From Balanoglossus misakiensis (taxonomy: Eukaryota; Hemichordata), in contig CM082589.2 of the NCBI GenBank assembly GCA_040954595.2, positions 12,338,001 through 12,402,000 on the forward strand: a stretch of 64,000 bases of DNA, written 5' to 3'. The notes under the pieces are model-generated. The model made no database searches, was not told the DNA's origin, and saw only the letters and a program-made list of their open reading frames with translations. Position 1 is the first letter of the stretch, and the number at the start of each line of letters is the position of its first letter. Below are positions 30,681 to 42,366 of this stretch, one piece after another. The translations under genes and the position numbers were made by a program.

Positions 30681-30810
30681 CAATGAATCCGTGCGAACAC
30701 AAACCTTAACCCATGCCGGAATGCTGGTACTTGCCAAGCAATCCAGGGATCTTGGACAGGCGTCACATGTCAATGTGCTGGCTGCTACCTGGGCTTCACA
30801 TGTGAAACAC
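30681..30810 (+). pseudogene. EGF-like exon, frameshifted (U2)
   Basis: This is a copy of 11062-11191 with the same lesion. Confidence 0.65.
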
Positions 30811-31035
30811 GTGAGTACAGTACTTTGTCATTTATTAAAAAATCTAAGTGCTGAGGTACATTGTAGTAATAATAGCAGGTGTAGTCATTATCATCATCAT
30901 CTTTAAGTCAGTCAGTATGATCGGTAATAAAAACAGTAAAATCACCAGTATAAAAATATAACAGAGAAATAATGAACGTGTACTGGTGTTACCATAGGTA
31001 AGTGTTGTATAAAATTTTGAATTCCTGTCTTCCAG

Positions 31036-31158
31036 TTCCTAATCCATGCTTCACTAGTCCTTGTCTCAATGGAGGTACCTGCCAACAACAGGCAAATTCT
31101 TGTACTGCCACCATTGGCATGTGCACAGAGTGTTACTAGGGAACCAGGTGTGAGACAA
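31036..31158 (+). pseudogene. EGF-like exon with TAG stop (U2)
   Basis: This copy of 11429-11551 has the same stop and the same Cys-to-Gly change. Confidence 0.7.
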
Positions 31159-31251
31159 GTAAGTTTGAATCTATAGCAGTTAATAATGATAATTATCATT
31201 TTTTATTATGATTTAAACTTCACTGATGTTGTACAAACACAAAAATAGAAA

Positions 31252-31705
31252 TATTAATAATAATAATAATTTATTTGTATAGCGTCAGTATCCACAAAAA
31301 ATGTGATCAATGACGCTTAAAGCAAAAGTACAATACAACAAATGGCTAAAAAACAGATTTAAAAAGTAAAGTTTTAACATTTGATTTAAAAACAGATAAG
31401 TCTGGTGCCTGGCGAATGGTGAGTGGAAGATTATTCCAAAGAATTGGAGCAGCAACAGTAAAAGCACGATCACCATAACTCTTGGTGCGTGATCGAACAG
31501 GGCAGAGTTTGTACTGATCAGCTGACCTTAAATTGCGACACGGAACATATAGATTAGTCATGCTAGAAAGATAGATTGGACCAAGTTTATGAATGGATTT
31601 AAAAATGAGAACTAACATCTTAAAAACAATACGCTCTGTAACAGGTAGCCAGTGCAACTGATACAAAATTGGAGTGATGTGACAGGTGATTGAACGAGTA
31701 ACAAT
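31252..31705 (-). mobile_element. L2/CR1-like LINE 3' fragment (U2)
   Basis: This copy of 11644-12098 has TAGAAA at 31246-31251 and 31706-31711 and the RT tail frame at 31346-31666. Confidence 0.88.
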
Positions 31706-31935
31706 TAGAAAGGGACAGCAGCTTAGCTCTATTCCGTTTCCAAAGTGTTTGTTCTTTTAAACTACCTGTGCATTTTTTTTATTTATTCTGATTATGCTAA
31801 TATGCTAATTTCTTGGTTTGTCACATCACAATTTTTGTAGGAAACTCACCCCTGGGAATTTTTTTCAGCCACTTACATACATTCATAATCACATGACATT
31901 GATGATCATGGAAAATTTGACCCTTTTCCTTGTAG

Positions 31936-32058
31936 GACTCAACCAGTGTCCACCAAATCCGTGCCAGAATGGTGGCTTCTGTCAACCGGCTCGAAATTCC
32001 TGCTTTGATCTCACCTGCATATGTACTGGTTGCTACAAAGGTGATAGGTGTGAGATAT
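31936..32058 (+). CDS. Intact eight-Cys EGF-like exon (U2)
   Basis: This is a copy of 12329-12451, with the protein unchanged. Confidence 0.8.
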
Positions 32059-32612
32059 GTAAGTATACAGCGCAGTCTCTTTTACCTTTTGTCTCTGATG
32101 CATTCAAATACTGCATGTTTCCTGAACATAGGTGTAGCCATCACCACAGCAGAGCTTGGAGCGTTCTTGACATCGAATGCAAGATTACACTCTTCCCAAT
32201 CAAAATCACTTTCGTAGCGCATAATGTCTTGATTGTCTTAGTTCAAGAAACATTATGCGCGACTGGCCAATTTTACTGCCTTTTGTCAACACACATCCAC
32301 TATGGAAATTCTCACTCCAGGCCAGATAGTGTAAATTTGCATATGAGTCTACAGGTATGCCTGAAGTCAAGTCAAGCATTTGCAAGGAACCCTCCTCCAG
32401 TACACAGGTCTTTGATTTCATGAAGGGAAGCCCTTGCCTTACAGTCACTGCCACATGATCTATGGAGGTGTGAACAACTTGATACCAGCCTAATATAAGT
32501 TGTAGGCACAATCACTCCACACACCCTTGCCATAATTCTGCAAGGTTTTTGCCATATCTGTACTGTAGAATGAGTAGCATAGAATAAAATGGCGTCCTTT
32601 CTTAATTTCCAG
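32059..32612. other. Intron with hairpin
   Basis: This copy of 12452-13005 has its hairpin at 32217-32260. Confidence 0.6.
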
Positions 32613-32731
32613 TGCAAAACCCCTGTGATCCCAACCCATGTATGAATGGTGGATTTTGCCAGCAAACATCGTGCAATTTCTATTCATGCCAGTGTGTGAA
32701 CTCTTACACAGGTGACATCTGTCAAACCATA
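32613..32731 (+). pseudogene. EGF-like exon with lost donor (U2)
   Basis: This copy of 13006-13124 has the same missing GT and the same Ser for the seventh Cys. Confidence 0.6.
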
Positions 32732-33542
32732 GACCCTAGAGAAAGAAGGACGAGCAACTGCGGCAAAGATCAAAGGGTTTGGGGATTATCTGTATGATGA
32801 TGTTCTTTTGCATATAATTAACACCCAGGACAGTTGGACAATGACTTCCTTACTTCGGCACATGTCGACCCCACCAGTGATGTGAAAACTTGCCACCAAA
32901 CTGGCACTCCTGCATTTCAGCAGCCACTGCGTTTTTTTCTAAAATTCTAAAAGTATTACGATGTCTGTGCTAATTATTATGGTTTGGTGTTCGTCTGTCG
33001 GTTGAACGGTCATTTCTAGTGCCACAAGCTTCATTTAAAAATTGTAAACAAATCATCCATGTTTTTTGCATGTCCGACTGGGCACTCATATTTCTTGGTA
33101 ACGCTGACACTTTTCGTAATAATTTTATGTTTGCGTGAAGCATTGAAACAAAAATTGTGGTTTAGGGGCATTTTATTTCGCAGTGCGTTAACAATAAAAC
33201 AGATTTCACGAAAACAATTTGTAAACAAACTGGCTGGATTTTCATGTGTGCGCTATGCAAATACCCACATGGTAAATTAAAACTGTTACAGGTGTATTTG
33301 ATTTCCACATATGGATTACATGTGTGATAATATTGGGTGCTGGCAGTTTCAGTAAATGAACTGCTCTTAAAAGTTGGGCGTCAGGGCACCCTTGACTTTG
33401 CCTGTTCCAAGCTAGAATGGTCTGTCCATATGAATATTTCTTCAGCAAGTTACAAGCAATCTTTTTAGTTTTGAATTAAAAAATAGTGAAATGACTTGTG
33501 ATGTTAATATGCAATTTTTGGTTGATTTACATGCATCTCCAG
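32732..33542. other. Non-coding stretch, no gene seen
   Basis: This is a copy of 13125-13935. Confidence 0.4.
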
Positions 33543-33665
33543 GACTCGGTCAATGTTCTCCCAATCTGTGCATGAACAACGGTATCTGTGAGCCAATCAG
33601 TAGATCGTGCAGTGCGTTTACCTGTCGCTGTCAAGGCTGTTTCATTGGAATCACCTGTGACCAAG
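33543..33665 (+). CDS. Intact eight-Cys EGF-like exon (U2)
   Basis: This is a copy of 13936-14058, with no change in the module. Confidence 0.78.
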
Positions 33666-33977
33666 GTAAATTTATCAGACGAGGATCTGTTTATCCCCCA
33701 TCATACCGGTATATTTGTCATAGCTGGCAGCTATGAAATTACCTGTATATTTAGGATGTGACAAACCAAATAGGCACTTTCAGGAATTGAGTCTTTTTTC
33801 AATTACCAAAGTCCTAAACTCCCAAAAGTATAATAAGTAATTCTTATTGTTCAGTTATACATTTAGGAGGCTCAGTTATAGGAGAACCCGATAGAACCAC
33901 AGCTGTAGGAATTAGGGAAATGGTCATACCCTAAAAACTTATGTCACTACTATTTTTTTTTAATGCCATTGAAACAG

Positions 33978-34094
33978 AACAAACTCCATGTAGGCCAAGT
34001 CCATGCCTGAACAATGGGCGGTGTACTCAGCTGTCGTGTACAACTTATGAGTGTACTTGTCCAGGATGTTTCATCGGCACACACTGCAGCCAGT
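33978..34094 (+). CDS. Intact eight-Cys EGF-like exon, 117 bp (U2)
   Basis: This is a copy of 14371-14487, open. Confidence 0.75.
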
Positions 34095-34485
34095 GTAAAA
34101 CTCATTAAAACAAACATTTGTCATGCAGGAACTAACATTTACAATCATGTCTCAATACATTGTCTGTTGGTCATACTTTATATTTTCATCTTCAGCATCA
34201 CACCTTGGGCCTTGGGAATCGGTCACTTCAAAAATGATGTACAGCTGAAAGAAAACATGTTTATTTGAAGAAAAAAATGTTGATCGTTAATGAAAATTTT
34301 CCCTACACAAGATACATATACAGAGATTTTCATAGCCCCACAAGTGCGTCCCAGAATGCGCAAGTTGTTTTTGGAAGTGAAGTTCCGTTCAGTATTTACA
34401 GTAATGGTAAAGATGATGTTTTTATCAAACAGATTTTGAAAGTAAATATTGCTGAGATAACATTAGGTTGCACTTTTTATTGCAG

Positions 34486-34608
34486 TCCAAGATCCATGCC
34501 AGCGAAACAGCTGTCTCAACGGGGCTGTATGTAATGCAGTGGCCAACTCCTGCACGGCATATACCTGTGCCTGTACTGGTTGCTATGAGGGTAACCGTTG
34601 TGAAATAT
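34486..34608 (+). CDS. Intact eight-Cys EGF-like exon (U2)
   Basis: This is a copy of 14879-15001, unchanged. Confidence 0.78.
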
Positions 34609-35184
34609 GTAAGTTTCTGACGTACCGTAAATGACAATCTTTTGGGCACTTTCTCTTCATGGCAATTGAATTGTGTGGTAACTTCTCATTTCTAAAATTT
34701 CCCCAAGAGAAAAGAAAGGAAAAGGAAACAGAAATTTCATTTGTATGTCCGTGCAATTTAGGATAGGCACGAACTTGTGAGGAAGTGTACGAAGCTGGAT
34801 GTTTTCATCACTCAAATATACAAGAGTTGCCTCTTAAAGACTAGTGTCTGTAGAGATAATTGTGCATGTGAGGTAATCTCTCCTAAGGTGGTGCACACCT
34901 CTGAGTATTAAGTAAAAGAGACGTCCTTAATTATCCTTACTATTTGGCTTGAAAAATCAATCTTACTAGGTGTTCTGATTAGAGAGGTGTCCATAAAGAC
35001 AGGTTTTACTGTATTACCCAAAATAGAGACATTGTCCCTTCATCATATACTTAATGCGTGTTCTGGGTATGGTTCCAGTATAATGCTTGTGTCATAGGAT
35101 TTTGTTGTGGTGCAGGAATCATCTTTGGTTGAGGTGTAGCCATCTGCATTTCATGTGTTTTAAACTATTTTTTTTCTGATTGTC
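34609..35184. other. Intron, nothing recognised
   Basis: This copy of 15002-15577 ends cattaaccc, i.e. it has the intact TTAA target that is filled by an element in U3. Confidence 0.5.
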
Positions 35185-35301
35185 ATTAACCCATGTGATC
35201 AGAATCCGTGTCAAAATGGAGGCTATTGTTCCAAAACACCAAATTCTTATACTGACTACACCTGTTACTGCCAGTAGTGTTGGACTGGGGCCATCTGTGC
35301 C
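35185..35301 (+). pseudogene. EGF-like exon with TAG, no acceptor (U2)
   Basis: This is a copy of 15578-15694. Confidence 0.65.
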
Positions 35302-35702
35302 GTATGTGTGTCGAATTACTGTTTTATGACACAGCGTGGTATATAAACCCTCATTTTTGGTATTCTCAATGTGATAGATGGACCCATACACCAATAAATG
35401 GGGTGGAAGCATTACTAAGTTTCATCCTTTCAAAATTTGCTGATGTAGGGTCAAAATTGAGTGTGAGGTGCATGTTAAAAAGGAAAGCCTTCTGTATCAT
35501 GTTGATGGCACATTTTTTTAATTTTTCAAGATTCTTACAGAAAAATCCTAGCAATAGCATCATTATGTTAATATTTTAAATGTAAAGGTTTGAAACAAGG
35601 AATGAAGACATTGCTCACATATTTAAACGAAATGAACATCACAAGTACATGTACAAGTTTTTGACAAGCAGGTAATTGATACTTTCATTTTTGTTTTGGC
35701 AG

Positions 35703-35822
35703 CCATTGATCAGTTATACCCTATGCCTTGTCAAAATGGTGGCACATGCGTTGCGTGAGACGGCTGTTTCCTGTTTGACTGTATGTGTACTGAATGCTTC
35801 ACTGGTGCCACATGTACAATGC
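35703..35822 (+). pseudogene. EGF-like exon with TGA (U2)
   Basis: This copy of 16087-16206 has the same stop and the same missing first Cys. Confidence 0.68.
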
Positions 35823-36117
35823 GTAAGTACTAACCAATATTATTTTATTCAATGCAAAACACTTGTTATGTATTATATAATATAAGTACGGTACACATAT
35901 TAAAGCCCTGGTAACTCAAACTTTGGGCTAGCTTAATGTTATCACTATTTTTGTTTTCGGTTGCAACTGTGGTTTCTTGTCACACTCTAAAGGATTTCAC
36001 AGCATTTGGTTTTTCAAAACAGCCCTTTGGTTGTTGTCATGTATACATGTACATGACTGTGGAGTGTAGTTTGTAGATTCTGTAATTTTGACAATATCTT
36101 GACTGCACATCCCACAG

Positions 36118-36240
36118 CTGTCAACCAGTGTCAACCCATCCAGTGTCAGAATGGTGGAAACGGTGTGCTGACGCCCAATTGGTGTACTGAATTCACATGC
36201 TCCTGTACAAGCTGTTACTCCGGCGATTTATGTCAGACAT
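36118..36240 (+). CDS. Open EGF-like exon, C3 changed to Gly (U2)
   Basis: This copy of 16502-16624 has GGT for TGT at the third Cys (NGGNGVL), which would leave one disulfide partner unpaired. The splice sites are intact. Confidence 0.72.
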
Positions 36241-36624
36241 GTGAGTGATTTTAAATTTCAGATGAAGAGGAACATAATAACATAACACATAATCGGCTTG
36301 CAGTTGGTTTCTTCCAACCTGTATCAAACAGTGAATAACGACACAATTTTGGGGAAATTTATTAAGAATGTGTGTGCCATAAAAGGGGATTGTGTATTTG
36401 ACCAAACAACAACCTGCACCGTATGGTACACTAAGACACTATTACACCTGTGTCAAAATTTCATTACGTTTCTTTTGTTGAACATGGAAGAAATTTGTCA
36501 CAGTGATGTTCTGTTGACCAACTGAGATTTTTACCACTCAACCCTGACTGCACAAATCTGTTTAAAGTATATGTAGTACATATTAACTGTACACAATTTA
36601 TATCACTTTCTCTTCTGTGCACAG

Positions 36625-36741
36625 ATTTGAATCCGTGTCAGCCCAACCCTTGTCTAAACAGTGGATTCTGCCAGCAAGTGTCCTGCACCGAGTTCAGATG
36701 CCAGAGTTCGCGCTGTTTCATCGGAACCACGTGCGCTGAAC
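36625..36741 (+). CDS. Open EGF-like exon lacking C5 (U2)
   Basis: This copy of 17009-17125 has CQSSRC in place of CQSPRC. Confidence 0.7.
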
Positions 36742-37189
36742 GTAAGCAAACCAGTGTCAGATTTGCCGCACAAAGTAGAAATCGCTGGGCTTTGTCATTG
36801 ATATTGTCTCAATAAAGTTGCCTGTGATTGTGCAGCTAACCAAGAGACTTATATGCACTACCGTAGCCATGATGTATACTTTCATTGACTCAAATGCTCA
36901 TCAGAGTAGATGTTGCTATTTTTCCAACCGTAAATTGAAACATCAGAAAGTTATGACATCAACTACCCCCACCCCCACCCCACCCCACCCCCAACTAGTA
37001 AATATTATAAGATGCTGTAATTATGATAAAGATGGTAGCACCAAGCTTGGATCAAGTGGTCTTCATTATCCTTCACACATGAACATGATCACACGGATGT
37101 GCAATCTTCTGACAGTCTGCTACAGATTTCACTTCCCACTCAAGTGTGTAAGACCCTAATGTGATACTTTTCATTTCTCTCACCCTTAG
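36742..37189. other. Intron with C-rich run
   Basis: This copy of 17126-17572 has its C-tract at 36965-36992, a few bases different from U1. Confidence 0.65.
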
Positions 37190-37312
37190 CGATCAACCAG
37201 TGTCTTCTAAACCCATGTCTGAATAACGGAGTGTATCAGCCACTTCAAGGCTCCTGCTCAATCTACACCGGCAACTGTCCAACCTGCTACACTGAGCAAA
37301 CATGTGTTACAT
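37190..37312 (+). CDS. Open EGF-like exon, two Cys lost (U2)
   Basis: This copy of 17573-17695 has C3 as Tyr as in U1, and in addition TGC to GGC at C4 (IYTGNCPTC) and Gly to Glu before the last Cys (YTEQTC). Confidence 0.68.
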
Positions 37313-39251
37313 GTAAGTCACAAGTTTTTAGGTCCCATTGGTATGTACCATGGGACCTTATGGGATTGGTTACGTCTGTATGTATGGATGGATGGATGGA
37401 TGGATGTATGTCTGTATGTCCGTCCACATCGAAAACTTGAAAACCGCAGCGCGTATGACCTCGATATTTGGCGTGTAGATGCAGGCAGGGCTGTAGATGG
37501 GAGTTTGTTCAAATGAAGATGTCATTGCCAAAAATATGCAAATTAGCTGGGAAAATGTGAAATTGGTCAAAACTCAAAAACTGGACAACCACTGGTCATA
37601 TTGATTTGAAAATTGGTATGCATGTACTTTATATCAACCTCATACAATCCTGTATGTTTTGAGCTAATATTATCGATTTCCTATTTTTTTGCATTTTTTT
37701 GTATTTTTCCATGTTATTGGTAAAAAGTCTTTGAAATTTAGTATGAAGCCTCCTAATGTTGTCTAAGTAACCATAGTTTTGTTCAAATTGTTGCAAAATT
37801 TGCATATCTATAATTTTGAGCAATATTTGCCATTTTTGGTCAAAAAATGTTTTTCTTTAAAACCTCATGCCAGATTGCTTTCCAATTTGGTAGGCATGTT
37901 CGTAGGGGTAACCTAAATAATATGTTGTAAAAAAAAAGATATTTGCATAAGTGTGTTATCGGGGAAACTTTTGCAATTTTTGTCAAAAATTGTTTTCTCT
38001 GAAACCGCTTGTCCTATTGCATTGAACTTAGGCAGCATGTTCCTTGTAGTGATTGAAGTAAGATATTGTACAATTTTGGTGATATTTGCATATTTGTGTT
38101 TTTGCCACTTTTGAACAAATATTTTCTGTGAAACTGCTTGTTGGATTGCTTTGAAATTAGTTTTTTCTCTGATTGCTTTGAAATTTAGGATATAATTTCA
38201 TAACACATACCTGTATATGTGCAACTTTTATTCAATTCTGAGATCAGAAAGATTAAATATTTAGCGAGTTTTTTTGGTAAGTTTCTTAGTTTTTGGTTAG
38301 CAAATCTTCTCCTAAACAAATTGTCCAGTTGTTTTTAAAGTTACTATTTACAAGGAGTTGTTACCTCGAACAAAGACATGTTTACATAACTTAAATAGGC
38401 CAGCTGTTACAGAGACCACCAGCTATCAAATTTTAATTACCAGTGGCAGGTCAGTGTGTGTCTGTTCCAGGGCTGACTGAAAGAAGTTGCTTCGCATATG
38501 TGTTTGTTCAGACAATTTTTGGTCATTTTTTTTTATAGCACCACTTGTAAGATTGCCATGACACATGACAGTTTATTGGGCATGTTCCTTGTTAATGTTT
38601 TTACATTCCATATTTCTATATGGTCAGATCATATCTGCTTGCAAATGTCACCTGTAATTTTTATTCTGGTGTGTCACTGTTTCCGCATAATCCTCAAATG
38701 TCATCAGATCTCCGAATGTGATGAAAACATTGTGTTTTGAGTGTTTTTTAAATGACCTTTTGGGTTAAAAGTGGCAAAAATGGCAATTTTGTCTTGAAAG
38801 GGTTCAATAAGACTGACTTTTTTGGAATCAGCACCATTTTTTACATTGAATGGACTAGTCTGCTCAAACTTTCCTTACCAACAATTCTGTTTAATCTTCT
38901 GTAACATGTATACTAGTATACATGTAGCTGCCTGATAGTTTGCCCTGCGTGTGTAATTGCTGAGTGACATAACGCATTCTGTGATTGGTGCAGTCACGTA
39001 ACCACCAATAAGATCGCTTGTTATAAGGAGAACTGCACGACCTTTAACCGCATTAGCATACCTGATTTTTAGGGCTCGATATTACCTCTGAGGACGCAAT
39101 ATTTAAGTTGAAGTTTTTTTTCTTTTATCATATTAGAGCAAGAAGACTTGTTTTTATGTAAAAGAAATAAACCTTAATATACAGAGTGCATTTTGAAACG
39201 ATAGGCAGGTCCGGCCCATAGCCTAATTCTTCATTTTTCTGTCATGCGTAG
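37313..39251. repeat. AT-rich stretch across the U2/U3 phase point
   Basis: It corresponds to 17696-19634 with small indels; the GGAT run has one more unit than U1. No gene is seen. Confidence 0.6.
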
Positions 39252-39367
39252 GAATTGATCAGTGCTAACAACCCGTGTCAAAATGGCAGCACTTGCCAAC
39301 CCTAACCTCGTGTGGGGCATTGACGTGCACCTGCCAAGGATGCTATACTGGGAGCGCTGTGAAAATT
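39252..39367 (+). pseudogene. Damaged EGF-like exon (U3)
   Basis: This copy of 19635-19750 reads IDQC (no TAG), then shifts frame; NPCQNGSTCQP and CTCQGCYTGSA lie in other frames. Multiple indels are shared with U2. Confidence 0.55.
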
Positions 39368-39780
39368 GTCAGTCAGTTTCCTTTGTCAAATTAATCAATA
39401 TGTGTGGGACTGCTATACATGTATATAAAACAGAATACTGCGATGGAAAATTCTATAACTTAATGTTTCACTGGATATATGACTTAAAGTTAGCAGGATG
39501 CAGTGAATTCAACAGAAAGTGTAATTTCCTCTTGTGTGAGCTCTGTGCGACTGTGCCAATGAAAATCTCACCACAAACAAAAATGACAGGTATACACTGT
39601 ATATTAGCAGCTTTGTCTCTGTAATAGCCATAGTGTTTTGAAGTTGAAAACTTGCAAAGTGTGCAGTTTTATTCACACTACAAAGGAAACATTGTTGAAA
39701 CGGATTATCTGTGTACATTGTCAAACTGTACACTTGTCGCGAGATTTATTCTCAATTATATTATATCATGCTACCGTCCG
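39368..39780. other. Non-coding stretch, nothing recognised
   Basis: This is a copy of U2 19751-20169. Confidence 0.4.
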
Positions 39781-40839
39781 CAATTCTGATTGGACGAGAG
39801 CTAAATCCAGCGATGCTAAAATACTCAATAATGCACTGCTGGCAGTGGTAAAACGGGCTTTCTGTTTGCCACATGGGTTTGTTCTTTAGGTTGTTGTATG
39901 TGTTTACACTCATCATGTTTATTGTAGAACCAGGGTCGATCAGTGAGGCAACTGCTGTTTGTTCTATCTTCACTGTTACTTGAGGCCTCCTGCCATTTGA
40001 TTGTTGTACAGTGAAGCAGTATTCATCTCCCGAGCTGTCTTCCACTTTATGCACAGCTTTGACAGTTTCATCCTTGTCTACCCTATTTGCCTTGCCTTTT
40101 GATCGGTAGCATTTGGCAAAATAGTTAGGTTTGCCACACTTCCTGCATGACTTGCCTTTAGCTGGACATACTGAGTCATGTGGATAGGTGCCACCACAAT
40201 AATAACAAGTGGACGGTCCTTTCGCTGGCTGCTGATGAGCTCTCTTTTGTTTATTTGGTTTAGGGCGTTGGTGGCGCTGTTTTCTGACCGCATTCACAGA
40301 TGCCGTATCTGCACCATAATTTTGGGTTTTCTCCTCAATCCCACTAGCCTGAACCTCTGATACCTCAAATGAACAGGCTGTACTCAGTAGATTATCTAGT
40401 GTCGTCTCCTCCCGAAGAGCACGACGTCTGAGACGGGCTGATGTGAATCCTCGTATTATTTGTGATTTGACCTCTTGATCCTTATTGGTGAAGTCACATA
40501 TGTTTCTGCTAGGCGTTGCAAACAACTGTGATAGGCATCAATCGATTCGCCGTTGTTTTGTATGGTGTCTCTGAAGATAAATCGTTCGTATTCAATGTTC
40601 CGTTTGGGTGAGAAGTATGACCAAAGCTTTAATTTGGCTGTTTCACAGCTAGTTCCTGTATCTGGTAGAGTATCAAAGAAGTCGGAAACTTCCTCACCTG
40701 CCCAGTGCAATAGCAGTGCACGTTGTCGCTTGTCATCTGTAATGTTGAATGCGACAAATGCGTTTTCTACTCTAGCCATGTACTTTTTCCATCTCGTACT
40801 GGTGGTTGTCGGGTCTGAATGAACAGGAAAACTCGGCAT
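39781..40839 (-). pseudogene. Ty3/gypsy-like gag with zinc knuckles and protease motif (U3)
   Basis: Two minus-strand frames overlap. The frame 40456-40839 gives a capsid-like start (RWKKYMARVENAF, LLLHWAGEEVSDFFDTL, YFSPKRNIEYERF, ESIDAYHSCLQRLAE). The frame 39761-40525 continues with a basic linker and knuckles CYYCGGTYPHDSVC and CRKCGKPNYFAKC, then LIDPGSTINMM. A frameshift near 40495 separates them. The second knuckle has Tyr where U2 keeps the zinc-binding His. No RT or integrase of this element is seen. Confidence 0.85.
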
Positions 40840-40866
40840 TGACGGCTAGCTGATTCTCCATGTTCT

Positions 40867-40881
40867 CCGTCCTCGTCGCCA
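40867..40881 (-). other. Primer-binding-site-like sequence
   Basis: Minus-strand TGGCGACGAGGACGG lies directly downstream of the LTR and upstream of gag, the place of a tRNA primer site. It is intact only in U3. Confidence 0.45.
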
Positions 40882-41054
40882 AATATAGAATCGTGGGTGG
40901 GCAATAATGACAACACGAGACACCAAGTCCGGCATGTAAGAGTGAGAGTGCCTAGCCTCGTTCACGCACTTTATTCATAATGACCCGAATGTTGCATTAC
41001 GTCATTTTACAGAATGTATAAAGTATAGATGCTCACTAGTGTTTGGACACTACA
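40881..41054 (-). mobile_element. Short LTR (U3)
   Basis: Minus-strand TGTAGTGTCC start, AATAAAGTG inside, 174 bp; 4 bp longer than in U1 and U2. The 3' end lacks the usual CA, so the boundary is approximate. Confidence 0.45.
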
Positions 41055-41379
41055 ATATACATGTGACTGCAGTGTCTTTCCAATCATGAATTTGCAAGGT
41101 GTCCTTCGGAGAAAATCTTCTGATTTTTTTTTTCTGATTTGCTTTGCATATTTAACTTAATGATCTCATTTGTTGGAATTCCCTGTCTCAAATTTTTGAT
41201 GATCAGTCTCTGCCCCATTGCTCATCGTCCCAACTTTCTGATGATATATGGATGATAGATGGGATCAAATCTTTGGTCGTGTATTTGCTACAAATGGTAG
41301 GTATTGGTTCGTGATTGAGTCTTTGTGTTGTATATTTGGGGTGGCAGTGGTATGAGTTTGGATTTATGCCAATCTTTAA
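41055..41379. other. Flank joining U3-specific sequence
   Basis: It follows U1 to catcgtcccaactttc (41238), then changes to sequence absent from U1 and U2. The EGF exon and the aromatic exon found there in U1 and U2 are missing. Confidence 0.6.
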
Positions 41380-42174
41380 GATGGGTCCCTAGGATCTTTT
41401 TGCTCGTTGCTATGGGCCTTTATAGGACACTACACTCAATTTTGATCGAAACCGTTATGAACGTCCGACAAGGGGCTTGTAACTAGTTAAAAATACACAC
41501 GATTGTGTGCACACCCCCTGTCCGAGTATGGTTACGGCAGCTACCGCCCGGCCATAGGCCGCCACGCTAATACGGCAAAGCAGCGGTCAGCGATAGCGTG
41601 CGCGTCCTGTAACCACAGTAACTGGATCGAACGCTAAAAATCCAATGTTTTGTACACAGAGATTTTGTACCATTCACGAAAATCCCTAAGGCTTTTTTCA
41701 TAGGCGACGTAGGCCAGCCAAATTTGACCTGCTTGTTGAGAACGCACTTCCGCATTGTGTGACGGATCGTTTTTTCGGTTTTCGTCGTGCTAAGAAGCGA
41801 TACCGGTGGAAGAGTGCGTCCAAAAACACCCAAAATCGATGACTTTTTCAGGTGTGGTACGGGTATGCTGAAATCGTAGGATACAACGATAATATTCGAA
41901 AACAAAATCCGTCACGATCTTCCCTGGTTCAAGCAACTAATGAATACGTATCAAGTTCGTTTTTGAGGTCACGGAATAAAAAGCCTTAGGCTTTTGAAAT
42001 TTGACCTAGCTAATTTGCATATCAATGGCGTCAGGGGGCGCGCGCTCACAATCGTGCAGATTTTCAACTAGTTACCAGCCCCTTGTTAGACTCTGAAAAC
42101 GGCTTAGTCCAAATTGGGGTGTAATGTCCTATAAAGGCCCATAGCAACGGGCAAAAAGATCCTAGGGACCCATC
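41380..42174. mobile_element. TTAA-flanked element with long TIRs, 795 bp (U3 only)
   Basis: Left arm from 41380 (GATGGGTCCCTAGGATC, CGTTGCTATGGGCCTTTATA, AGGGGCTTGTAACTAGTT) is mirrored at the right end to 42174 over roughly 150 bp with mismatches. TTAA lies at 41376-41379 and 42175-42178. TTAA targets suit piggyBac or Kolobok groups. The one open frame inside (41567-41905, minus) is not recognised. Confidence 0.82.
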
Positions 42175-42366
42175 TTAAGTTAAGTGTTACTTGGGTTGCC
42201 GTTGAGCATTGATGGCTTGATAAGTGGGGCTAGGGTCAATTTTGATTGGGTTTGGATTGTTTGGGCTATGATAGGTTGGGTTATGGCTAGGATTTGTGGT
42301 GGGTATAAGGTGTGGTGTAAGAGATGGAGGCATTATGGGGTCTGGTGAGGTTTTTGTGAAGGAGGC
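42175..42366 (-). pseudogene. Pro-rich segment fused to the LINE frame (U3)
   Basis: The minus-strand LINE RT frame continues here as [19 protein letters not shown] and further Pro/Asn/Thr-rich sequence to a stop at 42187. It replaces the normal RT tail found in U1 and U2. It may be the start of another element's ORF1; the origin is not recognised. Confidence 0.5.

Larger units (their letters stand above)
18080..37700 (+). repeat. Tandem unit U2
   Basis: This is a second, nearly identical copy of U1 (a few differences per kb by eye), 19621 bp long. It keeps the 1.6 kb segment missing from U1, including an extra EGF-like pseudoexon at 19635 and more of an LTR-retrotransposon gag remnant. Microsatellites differ in length: for example the CAT run near 30890 is 12 nt shorter than in U1. 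Confidence 0.95.

Noticed and set aside
41567-41905. 112-aa minus-strand frame inside the TTAA element
   Set aside because: It could be a transposase relic, but no motif is recognisable and the element is too short to be autonomous.
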